A stretch of 64,000 bases of DNA from Halopiger aswanensis (GTDB lineage Archaea; Halobacteriota; Halobacteria; Halobacteriales; Natrialbaceae), in NCBI RefSeq assembly GCF_003610195.1, contig NZ_RAPO01000001.1, positions 558,001 through 622,000 of the forward strand, read 5' to 3'. Made by a program: the position numbers and the translations under genes. Positions 49,729 through 58,592 of this stretch are shown piece by piece. Within the stretch, counting starts at the first letter, position 1. Each line of letters opens with the position of its first letter. Under the pieces are notes generated by a model. That model was not told the origin of the DNA. It saw only the letters and a list, made by a program, of their open reading frames with translations, and did no database searches.

Positions 49729-50415
49729 GTGGGCGATCCGGACGCCGAGACCGTCAAAGCGCGCGTCCAGCAGTACTGGAACGACCGCGCGGAGTCGTAC
49801 GACGGCGATAGTCACCACGCCGTTCAGGACGAGGCCCAACGCGACGCGTGGCTCTCGGTCCTCCAGGAGTGGACCGGCGACGGGACCGAGACGCCGCCGC
49901 GGCGAGTGCTCGACGTCGGCTGCGGAACGGGCGTCATCTCGCTGCTACTCGCTGAAATCGGCCACGACGTCACCGGCGTCGACCTCTCGACGGACATGCT
50001 CGAGCGCGCGCGAGCGAAAGCCGGCGAGCGCGACCTATCGGTCGCGTTCCGAGCGGAGGACGCGGAATCGATCGCGGATCCGGAGAACGCGTACGACCTG
50101 GTGACGGCCCGACACCTCATCTGGACGCTGCCGAACCCGACGGCGGCGCTTCGGGAGTGGCAACGAGTCGTCCGTCCGGGCGGCCGAATCGTCCTGATCG
50201 AAGGCCACTGGGACTTCGACGAGGCGTTCGACGGCTATCAGGAGATTCACGACGAATTACCGCTGTACGATGGCCGTCCGCCCGAAGAACTGGTAACGGT
50301 ACTCGAGGAACACGGCCTCGAGCGGGTCGAGTACGAGCCGCTGATGGAGTCGGTGCTCTGGGGCGACGAACCGGAGTACGAGCAGTACGTCGTCGCCGGC
50401 GACGTTCCGGAGTGA
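49729..50415 (+). CDS. Class I SAM-dependent methyltransferase
   Basis: This 228-residue protein starts at GTG and has a standard methyltransferase domain: motif I VLDVGCGTGVISLLLAE (about 60-76), acidic loop VTGVDLSTDML, motif II-like DLVTARHLIWTLPNP and motif III RVVRPGGRIVLIEGHW. The target is unknown. It lies between corrinoid genes, but its sequence is the ubiquinone/small-molecule methyltransferase type, not a corrin methylase. TATTCAACTGAGGTACAG about 100 bases upstream is AT-richer than the surround. Confidence 0.88.
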   Translation: MGDPDAETVKARVQQYWNDRAESYDGDSHHAVQDEAQRDAWLSVLQEWTGDGTETPPRRVLDVGCGTGVISLLLAEIGHDVTGVDLSTDMLERARAKAGERDLSVAFRAEDAESIADPENAYDLVTARHLIWTLPNPTAALREWQRVVRPGGRIVLIEGHWDFDEAFDGYQEIHDELPLYDGRPPEELVTVLEEHGLERVEYEPLMESVLWGDEPEYEQYVVAGDVPE

Positions 50416-50495
50416 GCCACGCCACGCAGGCTAAGTCCACGCCCGAGTGGCGATCACCAGTGAGCGCCGCCGTGGCACCCGCACCGACCGTTCGA

Positions 50496-51290
50496 TTAAG
50501 GTACTGCCTGCCGAACCGCGAGCACCACCAGATCCGAGAACGGCGTGTCATCCCGACCGGTTCCGCCGGCGTGTTCGGCCAGTTCAGCGAGCGTGAACCG
50601 ATGGATCTGCTCGTCCTCGTGGGTCAACTTCTCGAGCACGAGCGTCTCAAGGTCGGGACCGGTGCCCCGCTCGAGCAGAAACTGGGCGATGTCGCCGGGC
50701 ATCCGGTCGTAGGGTCGAGGGAGTGCGAGCAGATGTCGCTCGTCGTCCACGACTGCGGCGGCGAGCCGCTGCATGTCGGCCTCGAGATCGCCGCTCTTGT
50801 GCAGCGTGACGAACTCGGTGTCCTCCATCGGCGTGCGGGCGCGGCTGGCGGCCACCTGGAGCGACGAGATTCCGGGAACGATTCGGACCGAGACGTCAGG
50901 GCCCTCCCGCTCGACGGCGTCCTGGACTTTCCCGACGAACTGGTACCCCGAGTGGTTCGGATCGCCCATCGCGACGGCCGTTCCCGACTCGCCGGCCGCG
51001 ACGCGCTCGCCGAACTCCTCGAGCGCATCGGCTTCGTCCTTGTAACCGCAGGTCAGCAGGTCGGCGTCGTCCGCTACGTCTTCGACGAACTCGACGACCG
51101 TCGTGAAGCCGACGATCACGTCCGCCTCGCGGATCGCTCGCTCGCCGCGCGGCGTGAGGTACTCGAGGTTGCCGGGGCCGATGCCGACGGCGTAGACGGG
51201 CTCGTCGCCCGCTTCGTTGATGTCGCCCTCCGGTGCAGCGGCCGCGAACGTCGCCGGATCCGGCCCCGCCTCGAGGTCGTAGTCACTCAT
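50496..51290 (-). CDS. cbiE: Cobalt-precorrin-7 C5-methyltransferase
   Basis: This 264-residue protein has the tetrapyrrole methylase fold: VYAVGIGPGNLEYLTPRGER, ADVIVGFTTVVEF, AMGDPNHSGYQFVGKVQ, RIVPGISSLQVAASRA and FVTLHKSGDLEADM. The LHKSGD region and late PRPYDRMPGDIAQFLLERG with EQIHRFTLAEL favour CbiE over CbiH. It methylates C5 of the corrin. An acidic N-terminal lead of about 30 residues is present. It overlaps cbiC by four bases (cobN-cbiC-cbiE operon). Confidence 0.88.
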   Translation of the reverse strand: MSDYDLEAGPDPATFAAAAPEGDINEAGDEPVYAVGIGPGNLEYLTPRGERAIREADVIVGFTTVVEFVEDVADDADLLTCGYKDEADALEEFGERVAAGESGTAVAMGDPNHSGYQFVGKVQDAVEREGPDVSVRIVPGISSLQVAASRARTPMEDTEFVTLHKSGDLEADMQRLAAAVVDDERHLLALPRPYDRMPGDIAQFLLERGTGPDLETLVLEKLTHEDEQIHRFTLAELAEHAGGTGRDDTPFSDLVVLAVRQAVP

Positions 51291-52060
51291 TCGTCGGATG
51301 GATCCTCGCTCGTTTCGGCGACTCGTGCCGCTCGTTCGTCGGCCGTCAGTTCGAGCTCGAGTTCGTCTGTCCGCACGTCCTTCGCGACGTGGATCAATTC
51401 GTTCGTCAGCGCGGCGGCCAGCCCGCTCCCGCCGCGGCGGCCGACGTTCGTGATCGCGGGGACGCCGTACTCTTCGCTGACCTCGCGGATCCGCTGGCGG
51501 CTCTCCTCGGCCTTGACGAAACCGACCGGCGTCGCGACGACGACGGCGGGACGGGTACCGTTCTCGATGCAGTCGGCCAGGGCGAAGGCGGCCGTCGGCG
51601 CGTTGCCGACCGTCGCGATCGCGCCGTCGTAGGCGCCCTGCTTGTCCAACTCGAGTACCGAGGCTGCGGTCCGGGTCATCCCGGTCTCCTTCGCGAGTTC
51701 GGCGCCGTTGCCGATCGCCTTGCGCTTCTCGCAGTTGTGCCCGCGAGAGGTGATACCGGCCTTGGGCATCGTGATGTCGGTCACGATGTCGGCCTCCTCG
51801 AGGACCGCTCGAGCGCCGGCGCGGACGGGCGCGTCTTCGTCGTCACCGAGGTCGTCCGCGCCCGTGAATTCGATCAGGTGCTGGAACTCGATGTCGCCCA
51901 TCGAGTGGACGGACTTCTGGCGGACTCGATCCGCGAGCGTCTCGTCGGGGACGAACTGCCGGACGATGTCCATGCTCGTCTCGGCGATGTCCATCGCGTT
52001 CTGCGTGGTCGCGCCGAGGTCGGCGTACTCCTCCTCGAACTCCTGGCTGCCGTCAGTCAT
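51287..52060 (-). CDS. cbiC: Cobalt-precorrin-8 methylmutase
   Basis: This 257-residue protein moves the C11 methyl to C12 to give cobyrinate. The catalytic His52 lies in RQKSVHSMGDIEFQHLIEF. Other typical parts are ADIVTDITMPKAGI, NGAELAKETGMTRTAAS and GNAPTAAFALADCIENG with the family ending PVGFVKAEESRQRI and AITNVGRRGGSGLAAAL. It starts within the stop of cobN (eight-base overlap) and its stop overlaps cbiE. Confidence 0.95.
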   Translation of the reverse strand: MTDGSQEFEEEYADLGATTQNAMDIAETSMDIVRQFVPDETLADRVRQKSVHSMGDIEFQHLIEFTGADDLGDDEDAPVRAGARAVLEEADIVTDITMPKAGITSRGHNCEKRKAIGNGAELAKETGMTRTAASVLELDKQGAYDGAIATVGNAPTAAFALADCIENGTRPAVVVATPVGFVKAEESRQRIREVSEEYGVPAITNVGRRGGSGLAAALTNELIHVAKDVRTDELELELTADERAARVAETSEDPSDE

Positions 52061-55000
52061 CCGTCGACACCTCCGCGTCGGCGCCGACGGCCTCGTTCGT
52101 CGTCCGCGCCTCGAGATCGCCTTCGACCTCGAGATTGAGGTCGCGCAGGCGGTCGACCGTTTCGTCGTCGGCGTCCCACAGGTCGCGCTCGATCGCCTCG
52201 AGCAGCGTGTCCGTGATCGACTCGAGGGCCCACGGATTGACGTCGCGCAGCCAGTCCTGGCGGTCCTCGTCGAAGGCGTACTTCTCCGCGACTTCCTCCC
52301 AGAGCGTATCGGAGACGACGCCGGTCGTCGCGTCCCAGCCGAGGGTCACGTCGACCGTCGTCGAGAGGTCGCCCGCGCCCTTGTAGCCGTGCTCCTCCAT
52401 GGACTCGAGCCAGTCGGGATTGAGCACGCGCGAGCGCATCGCCTTGCGGACCTTCTCCTCGTTCGTGTAGACTGAGACGTTGTCGGGGTCCGAGGAGTCG
52501 CCGACGTAGGAGGCGGGTTCCTCGCCCGCAATTTCCGAGACCGCCGAAATGAAGCCGCCGTGGAAGGCGTACCAGTCCGAGGAGTCGAACTCGTCTTGCT
52601 CCATCGTGTCCTCGAGCTTCACGGTGGCGTCGACGCTCGAGAGGCGTCGCTCGAAGGCGTCGTGGGCGTCCGAGACGCGGCCTCTCGAGCCCATGGCGTA
52701 GCCGCCCCACTGGACGTAGACGTTCGCGAGGTCCGAGCGGTCGTTCCAGTTGCCCTCGTCGACGGCCTTGTTCGTTCCGGCGCCGTAGCCGCCGGGTTTG
52801 GTCGTGAAGACGCGGTGTTTGGCGGCCTTTCGGGCGTCGGATTCGTCGAGGTCCTCGGCCTCCTGCAGTTCTTCGGCCTCCTCCTCGACGTGTTTCTTCA
52901 CGTAGTTCATGTCGTGCGGCTCGTCGAGGTCGACGACCGCGTCCACCGCGTCGTGGATGACCCCCGCCGCGGCCGGGAACGCGTCGCGGAACAGGCCCGA
53001 GACGCGCGTCGTCACGTCGATACGGGGCCGGTCGAGTTCCTCGAGCGGAATCGGCTCGACGTCGTCGATCCGGCCGGCGTCGGTCCACTGCGGCTCGACA
53101 CCCATCATGGCGAGCACCTGGGCGATGGTCTCACCGCGGGTGCGGACCGTCGGGGTACCCCAGGCGACGACACCGATCTCCTCGGGATACTCCCCCTCTT
53201 CAGAGTGATGGCGCTCGAGCACACCTTCAGCAACTTCCTTCCCGACCTGCCAGGCGGGCTTGGCCGGGACCTTCCGCGGATCGAGCGTGTAGAAGTTCCG
53301 CGCCGTCGGCAGCAGATCGACGCCCCCGCGGGTCGGCGCGCCGGAGCCGCCCGGCGGGACGTACTCGCCCGATAAAGCGTCCGCCGTTCTCGGGATTTCG
53401 TCCTCGGCGCCCTGCACGCGAGGCTGAGCCTCCTCGCAGATGTAAGCCAACACCTCGCGCAGGTCGTCGTGGGCGCCCGACTGCGCCCGCGCGTCGCCGA
53501 TCGTCTCGAGGTCGACGACGAGGAGATTCATGTTGACCTCGTCGTCAGGACCGGCTTCCCGCTCCGACTCGGGCACGTCGAAATCGTGCTCGGCGAGCGT
53601 CTCGACCAACTCGAGGCTCGTCTCGTGAACCACGTCTGCGGCCTCGGCGTAGGTCATCCCGAGATCCTCGTCGTACTCTCCGGGCGCGTTCAGCATCTTC
53701 TCGTAGTCGACGCCGAGCGCGCCGGCGACGCTCTCGCGCAGGCTCGGCGCGCCGGGGTTCTCGAGGCGGGTGAGCGCGACGAGGTACTCCACGAGGCGCT
53801 CGTCGGCCGGCGGCTCGGACATGGTGTGCAGCCCCAGCCGGATCTGGGTGGTCTTGACGTCGGTGAGGTACTCGTGGACCCGCTCGACGAGTTCGTCGAC
53901 GTCGACCTCGTCGCCCTCGACCTCACCTTCAGCCAGGCTCGAGCCGGCCTCGTCCGGACCGCGGACGTCGGCCTTCTCGTCGATCGTACCCGCGATGCCG
54001 AGTTCGACGGCGAGATCCAGTTCCTCGACCTTTTCACGGATGAGCGTTTCGAGGTGCTCGCCGTCGTCCGCGCGGGCGTCTTCCATCCCGGCCTCGCGGT
54101 ACTGGTTCGCGAGTTCCTCGAGTTCGGAGAGTTCGTCGTACGTTCCGGCCGACCGCATCACGGGCGTCAGGTAGTCGACGATCGCGGCGTAGGACCGGCG
54201 CTTGGCCTGGGTCCCTTCGCCGGGGTTGTTGACGATGTACGGGTAGACGTTCGGGATGTCGTCGATCAGTTGATCGGGCGCGCTCTCGCCGTTCAGCCCG
54301 ACCGTCTTGCCGGGGAGCCACTCGAGGCTGCCGTGCGTGCCCAGGTGAACCACGGCGTCGGCCTCGAACGAGTTGCGCAGCCAGCCGTAGAAGGCGTAGT
54401 AGTCGTGGGGCGGCTGCAGGTCCGAGTCGTGGTAGACCTTCGAGGGGTCCATCCCGAACCCGCGCGGGGGCTGGACGGTGACGAGCACGTTGCCGAACTC
54501 GACGCCCGGGATGGCGAACGGCCGATCCGGAGCCTCGCCCCACTCCTCGACGACGTTCTCCCGGAATCGCTCGTCGGCCTCGCTGAACCAGTCTTCGTAG
54601 GTATCGGGCGAGACCACGTCGACCGAGAGATCGCGGACGTCTTCGGGGGCGACCCAGCGGTCCTCGAGGGTCAACTGCGAGGTCAGCGTCTCGACCAGCG
54701 TCTGCCCGTCGTCGGGCGTCTCGCCGTTCAAGTCGTAGCCGCGGGCCTCGAGTTCCTCGAGCAGGTTCACCGTCGATTCGGGCGAGTCGAGGCCGAACGC
54801 GGTGCCGATCCCGTCGTCGCTCGGCGGGTAGTTGTGGAGGACGACGGCGACGTTCTTCTCCTCGTTCGGAGTGTGGCGCAGTTCGGCCCAGTTGACCGCC
54901 AGCCGCGTGGCGTGGTCGATGCGGTCCTCGATCGGGAAGTGGTGTTTCGGCGCCGAGCCGATGCCGGCCTCGTCGTCGGTGCGCTCCTTCCCCGAGATGG

Positions 55001-55955
55001 GGTGGGTGATGACGTTGCCGTCGAACTCCGGCAGCGCCACGGAGAGGGCGAGTTCGAAGCCCATCACGCCCGTGTCGCTGGACTCGTAGCGCGACCGGGA
55101 GCGCATCGTGGTGATCGTCTGGAGGACCGGCACGCCGAGCCGATCGAGGAAGACGTCCTCGGCCGACTCGCCCTCGTCGCTGGCCGACCGACCGCGCTCG
55201 TCCATCGAGAGCGAGAACATGAAGGAGGAGAGGACGGCGTCGACGATCGGCTCGCCGTCGGCGTCCAGCAGCCAGTTGTCCGTTACCCACTCCGCGTCCT
55301 CCTGCTCGTCGGTGTCCGTGGCGGGGTTACAGAAAATCGGCAGGGCGTTCGCCCCCTGCTCCTCGAGCGCGCGGACCTGCGCGTCGACGTAGCGGGTGTT
55401 CTCGTGGGTCCAGTGGGATTCGTAGAACCAGACCGCCACGGTGGGTCTGTCGGGGTCGTGGGTCTCGAGCAGTTCTTCGTACCCGATTCCCGGATAGTCT
55501 GGGTGGTAGACGCCCTCGGTGGGGAGTTCGGCGGGGTCGTCGTACTCGAGATCTCGACCCTCGTACTCCGAGACGAGGAACCGACACAGGTTCTCGACGT
55601 TGATCGTGCCGCCCTTCTCGAGATAGTCGTAGACGCGATCGCGGTGGGCCTCGCTCACCGTCGTGTCCTCGAAGGCGAAGGCGTCGCCGGTCGCCTTGAC
55701 GATCAGCGGGACGCCCGCCGCCTCGAGCTCGCTCGTCGCGTAGTCGTAGCCGGGCATGCTGTCCTCGGCGCCGTGCAGCCAGAAGATCGCCGCCGCGGCG
55801 TCGCGCAGTTCCTCGACGAACGACTCGACGTCGGCCTCGTCCTCGAGGTCGCTCTCCGAGCGCACGACCAGTTCGACGTCCTCGAGGCGCTGTGCGGCCT
55901 GCCCGATCGAGCCGAGTTCGTTCTCCGTCGCGGTGTAGATCCCGATCCGTGTCAT
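52053..55955 (-). CDS. cobN: Cobaltochelatase large subunit CobN
   Basis: This 1300-residue protein is the substrate-binding H-type subunit of the ATP-dependent cobalt chelatase. It has MTRIGIYTATENELGSIGQA at the start, YHPDYPGIGYEEL, FYESHWTHEN, GVPVLQTITTMRSR, IVNNPGEGTQAKRRSYAAIV and WGTPTVRTRGETIAQVLAMMG, all CobN/BchH-like. The C-terminal part ends in an acidic tail. Length is normal for CobN. It reads divergently from the fused AAA-VWA ATPase subunit gene with only 34 bases between starts. CobN is usually paired with the late aerobic route, whereas the other genes here are of the early-cobalt (Cbi) type. Confidence 0.95.
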   Translation of the reverse strand: MTRIGIYTATENELGSIGQAAQRLEDVELVVRSESDLEDEADVESFVEELRDAAAAIFWLHGAEDSMPGYDYATSELEAAGVPLIVKATGDAFAFEDTTVSEAHRDRVYDYLEKGGTINVENLCRFLVSEYEGRDLEYDDPAELPTEGVYHPDYPGIGYEELLETHDPDRPTVAVWFYESHWTHENTRYVDAQVRALEEQGANALPIFCNPATDTDEQEDAEWVTDNWLLDADGEPIVDAVLSSFMFSLSMDERGRSASDEGESAEDVFLDRLGVPVLQTITTMRSRSRYESSDTGVMGFELALSVALPEFDGNVITHPISGKERTDDEAGIGSAPKHHFPIEDRIDHATRLAVNWAELRHTPNEEKNVAVVLHNYPPSDDGIGTAFGLDSPESTVNLLEELEARGYDLNGETPDDGQTLVETLTSQLTLEDRWVAPEDVRDLSVDVVSPDTYEDWFSEADERFRENVVEEWGEAPDRPFAIPGVEFGNVLVTVQPPRGFGMDPSKVYHDSDLQPPHDYYAFYGWLRNSFEADAVVHLGTHGSLEWLPGKTVGLNGESAPDQLIDDIPNVYPYIVNNPGEGTQAKRRSYAAIVDYLTPVMRSAGTYDELSELEELANQYREAGMEDARADDGEHLETLIREKVEELDLAVELGIAGTIDEKADVRGPDEAGSSLAEGEVEGDEVDVDELVERVHEYLTDVKTTQIRLGLHTMSEPPADERLVEYLVALTRLENPGAPSLRESVAGALGVDYEKMLNAPGEYDEDLGMTYAEAADVVHETSLELVETLAEHDFDVPESEREAGPDDEVNMNLLVVDLETIGDARAQSGAHDDLREVLAYICEEAQPRVQGAEDEIPRTADALSGEYVPPGGSGAPTRGGVDLLPTARNFYTLDPRKVPAKPAWQVGKEVAEGVLERHHSEEGEYPEEIGVVAWGTPTVRTRGETIAQVLAMMGVEPQWTDAGRIDDVEPIPLEELDRPRIDVTTRVSGLFRDAFPAAAGVIHDAVDAVVDLDEPHDMNYVKKHVEEEAEELQEAEDLDESDARKAAKHRVFTTKPGGYGAGTNKAVDEGNWNDRSDLANVYVQWGGYAMGSRGRVSDAHDAFERRLSSVDATVKLEDTMEQDEFDSSDWYAFHGGFISAVSEIAGEEPASYVGDSSDPDNVSVYTNEEKVRKAMRSRVLNPDWLESMEEHGYKGAGDLSTTVDVTLGWDATTGVVSDTLWEEVAEKYAFDEDRQDWLRDVNPWALESITDTLLEAIERDLWDADDETVDRLRDLNLEVEGDLEARTTNEAVGADAEVSTDD

Positions 55956-55989
55956 CGATTTTTTAAACCTCTATTGTATTAGCGCAAGC
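55956..55989. promoter_or_regulatory. 34-base divergent promoter between cobN and the chelatase ATPase gene
   Basis: The gap contains TTTTTTAAACCTCTATTGTATTAGC. TTTTTTAAA is about 20-28 bases before the + start at 55990, and TAATACAATAG on the minus strand is about 20-28 bases before the cobN start at 55955. Both cores therefore overlap within a single short region, so the two transcripts should be leaderless and jointly controlled. Confidence 0.65.
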
Positions 55990-58191
55990 ATGGTTGTAAA
56001 CGCCGGGGGTAAAAAATCTTCGTCGCTTCCCTTTCCGGCGATCGTTGGACAGGCGGACCTGAAGCGCGTCCTGTTGTGCGTCGCGGCCAACGACGACATA
56101 GACGGCGCCTTGATCGCCGGCGAGAAGGGGACTGCAAAGTCGACGGCGGTGCGCGGATTGGTCGATCTGCTTCCCGAGCAGCGAGCCGTCGCGGACTGTC
56201 CGTACGGCTGCGCGCCCGACGACCCCGCACTGCAGTGCGAGGAGTGCCGCGAGCGCGATCCGGCGGAGATGCCCGTCGAAACTCGTCCCGTCCCGCTCGT
56301 AACCCTGCCGCTCGGCGCGACCCGCGACCGCGTCCTCGGCACCCTCTCGGTCGAGGACGCGCTGGCGGGCGCGGCCGACTTCGATCCCGGCCTGCTAGCT
56401 CGCGCCCACCGCGGCATCCTCTACGTCGACGAGGTGAACCTGCTGGACGACCACCTCGTGGACGTCCTCTTGGACGCCGCAGCCAGCGGCGTGAACCGCG
56501 TCGAGCGCGACGGGATCAGCGTCTCCCACCCCGCCGAGTTCACGCTGATCGGGACGATGAACCCCGAGGAGGGCGATCTGCGCCCCCAACTGCGCGACCG
56601 GTTCGCCCTGCAGGCCACCGTCGAGGGCGCCCAAGATGTCGACGAGCGCGTCGAGATCATGGACCGCGTGCTCGAGGACGAGAGCGGCGACGGCACTCCG
56701 ACCCCTGAGGAGCGGTACGCCGACGACGTTGCGGCCCTCCGAGAGACGCTGCTCGAGACCCGAGACCGGATTCCGGACGTCGACCTCCCGCGCGAGTTCA
56801 AAGAAGAGATCGCCGATCTCTGCCTCGAGGCCGGCGTCGACGGCCACCGCGGCGACGTGGCGATCGCCCGCACCGCGATGACGATCGCCGCGCTCGAGGG
56901 CCGAACGACGGTGATCGAACCGGACGTCCACGAGGCCGCGAGCTACGCGCTGCCCCACCGCCTCCGGAGCACGCCCTTCGAGGACGAACCGGAGCTGGAC
57001 GATTTGCTCGAGGACCGGTTCGACGACGGGACTGATGAGGGGGACGGCGAAGACGACGGATCCGACGAGAGCGAGCGTGACGAGCGCGGCGACGACGAGC
57101 GGGGCGCCGAAAGCCAGGACGATTCTAGCGAATCAGACTCCGACAGGGACGAGCCCGGTGGCCCTGACGCCGAGTCGGGCGATAACGACTCGAGTTCGGG
57201 ACCCGACCGGGGAGAGCGGCCGGAAAGCGGCGACGAACCCGCCGCGGAGCAGTCGGCCGCAGATACCGGTGGCGCAAGTCCGGACGACTCGAGCGATAGC
57301 GACGACGACTCAGATTCGAACGCGGACGACTCGAACTCGAGTTCAAACGATAGCGACGAGGACGCGGACGAAACCGCGCAACCGCTCGTGCCCGGACAGC
57401 AGCGGGCCGATATCGGCGATGCCTCGGCACCGGACCTCGAGACGCCCGACGCCGAGCGCGGTGACGAGACCGCGACCGGCGGCTCGCGGGCCGCTACCGC
57501 GCCGAGCGTCGACAACCGCGGCGCCCGCGTTCGGACCGAACCCGCCGACGGAGACGGGCCGATCGACGCCGCCGCGTCCGTGCGATCGGCGGCAGCGCGC
57601 GGCGAGTCGCGGGTCGAAAAGCGCGACCTCCGGCAATCCGTCCGTACGGGCGATACGTCGGTAACCATCGTCTTCGCCGTCGACGCCAGCGCCTCGATGC
57701 GGCCGGCGATGCGGACCGCGAAGGGCGTCGTCCTCGAGTTGCTGCGCGACAGCTACGAGCACCGCGACGAGGTCGCGTTCGTCGCCTTCGCCGGCGAGGA
57801 CGCCGACGTTCTGTTGCCGCCGACCGACAGCGTCTCGCTGGCCGCGCGCCACCTCAAGGAGCTTCCCTCCGGCGACCGAACGCCGCTGCCCGCGGGCCTC
57901 GAGACGACCGCGGAGACCCTCGAGCGAGCCGACACCGACGCATCGGTGGTCGTGCTCGTGACTGACGGTCGCGCGAACGTCGCCGAAGGGGGTCCAACCG
58001 AGTCGACTCGTCGCGCCGCGCGGCAACTCGCACGTCAAGGCGCACACGTCCTCGTGGTCGACGCCGGCGACGACGCGCGAGCCGGCCTCTCGGGGCTGGT
58101 CGCCGACGAAACCGACGGCGACCTGATCGACCTCGAAGCGCTGTCGCCGGAAGCGGTGCGAACGGCGGCCGATCGTGCTGCATCCGAGTAG
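55990..58191 (+). CDS. Chelatase ATPase subunit, fused AAA+ (ChlI-like) and VWA (ChlD-like) domains
   Basis: This 733-residue protein joins an AAA+ motor (about 15-340; Walker A GEKGTAKS at 44-51, Walker B GILYVDEVNLLDDH, sensor RFALQATVEG) to a VWA domain. The linker is long, acidic and Asp/Ser-rich (about 345-530). The VWA domain has the MIDAS motif DASASMRP near 563, with TDSVSLAARHLKELPSGDRT and VTDGRAN following. It most likely drives metal insertion by CobN, taking the place of CobS and CobT (or BchI and BchD). It is divergently coupled to cobN. Confidence 0.9.
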   Translation: MVVNAGGKKSSSLPFPAIVGQADLKRVLLCVAANDDIDGALIAGEKGTAKSTAVRGLVDLLPEQRAVADCPYGCAPDDPALQCEECRERDPAEMPVETRPVPLVTLPLGATRDRVLGTLSVEDALAGAADFDPGLLARAHRGILYVDEVNLLDDHLVDVLLDAAASGVNRVERDGISVSHPAEFTLIGTMNPEEGDLRPQLRDRFALQATVEGAQDVDERVEIMDRVLEDESGDGTPTPEERYADDVAALRETLLETRDRIPDVDLPREFKEEIADLCLEAGVDGHRGDVAIARTAMTIAALEGRTTVIEPDVHEAASYALPHRLRSTPFEDEPELDDLLEDRFDDGTDEGDGEDDGSDESERDERGDDERGAESQDDSSESDSDRDEPGGPDAESGDNDSSSGPDRGERPESGDEPAAEQSAADTGGASPDDSSDSDDDSDSNADDSNSSSNDSDEDADETAQPLVPGQQRADIGDASAPDLETPDAERGDETATGGSRAATAPSVDNRGARVRTEPADGDGPIDAAASVRSAAARGESRVEKRDLRQSVRTGDTSVTIVFAVDASASMRPAMRTAKGVVLELLRDSYEHRDEVAFVAFAGEDADVLLPPTDSVSLAARHLKELPSGDRTPLPAGLETTAETLERADTDASVVVLVTDGRANVAEGGPTESTRRAARQLARQGAHVLVVDAGDDARAGLSGLVADETDGDLIDLEALSPEAVRTAADRAASE

Positions 58192-58209
58192 CGGCGGCAG
58201 CGACGCACT

Positions 58210-58226
58210 CCCAAAGTGTGTTGGAG
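58210..58226. promoter_or_regulatory. Dyad-containing upstream element, copy 1
   Basis: CCCAAAGTGTGTTGGAG lies 53 bases before the GTG start of the small zinc-ribbon gene. It contains the inverted repeat CCAA-N6-TTGG and matches an element at the same distance from another small zinc-ribbon gene at 61206. Confidence 0.6.
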
Positions 58227-58262
58227 TTTGGTTTACCCTGCCGCGTCCCGATTGCGAGGACA

Positions 58263-58394
58263 GTGAGTACGATCGACTGTCCGAGTTGCCTCACTGACTC
58301 GGGAACCGAAACGGATCGAACCGCACTCGAGTACGGTCTCGAGAAGACGTTCGAGTGCGACCGCTGTGGATACGTCTGGAACGTCGTATTCTGA
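58263..58394 (+). CDS. Small zinc-ribbon protein (43 residues)
   Basis: The GTG at 58263 begins MSTIDCPSCLTDSG and, after 43 codons, ends LEKTFECDRCGYVWNVVF. The CPSC and CDRC pairs are the four ligands of a classical zinc ribbon. Its GTGAGT start, coding bias, and conserved upstream element support a real gene despite its size. Function unknown; it may bind nucleic acid or a partner. Confidence 0.65.
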   Translation: MSTIDCPSCLTDSGTETDRTALEYGLEKTFECDRCGYVWNVVF

Positions 58395-58592
58395 CGCGCA
58401 GCGACCCGTGGCGTATCGAACGTCGACCTCGAGACGCTCGAACCGACCAGCAGCGGCTTTTGGTTCAGGATCGTCGAGAGAGTAACCGTCGTCTACAGAT
58501 ATCTCAGGACGGTGCACTGTCCGGTTGTGACGGCCGTCGCGGATCAATACGCCTTTTGACTTGCCGCTCCGTGATCCGACGAGCACCTATCC

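Noticed and set aside
53469-55982. 837-residue + frame opposite cobN
   Set aside because: Antisense to strongly conserved CobN sequence; no motif.
58233-58586. 117-residue minus-strand frame over the zinc-ribbon gene
   Set aside because: Overlaps the better supported zinc-ribbon gene and shows no domain.
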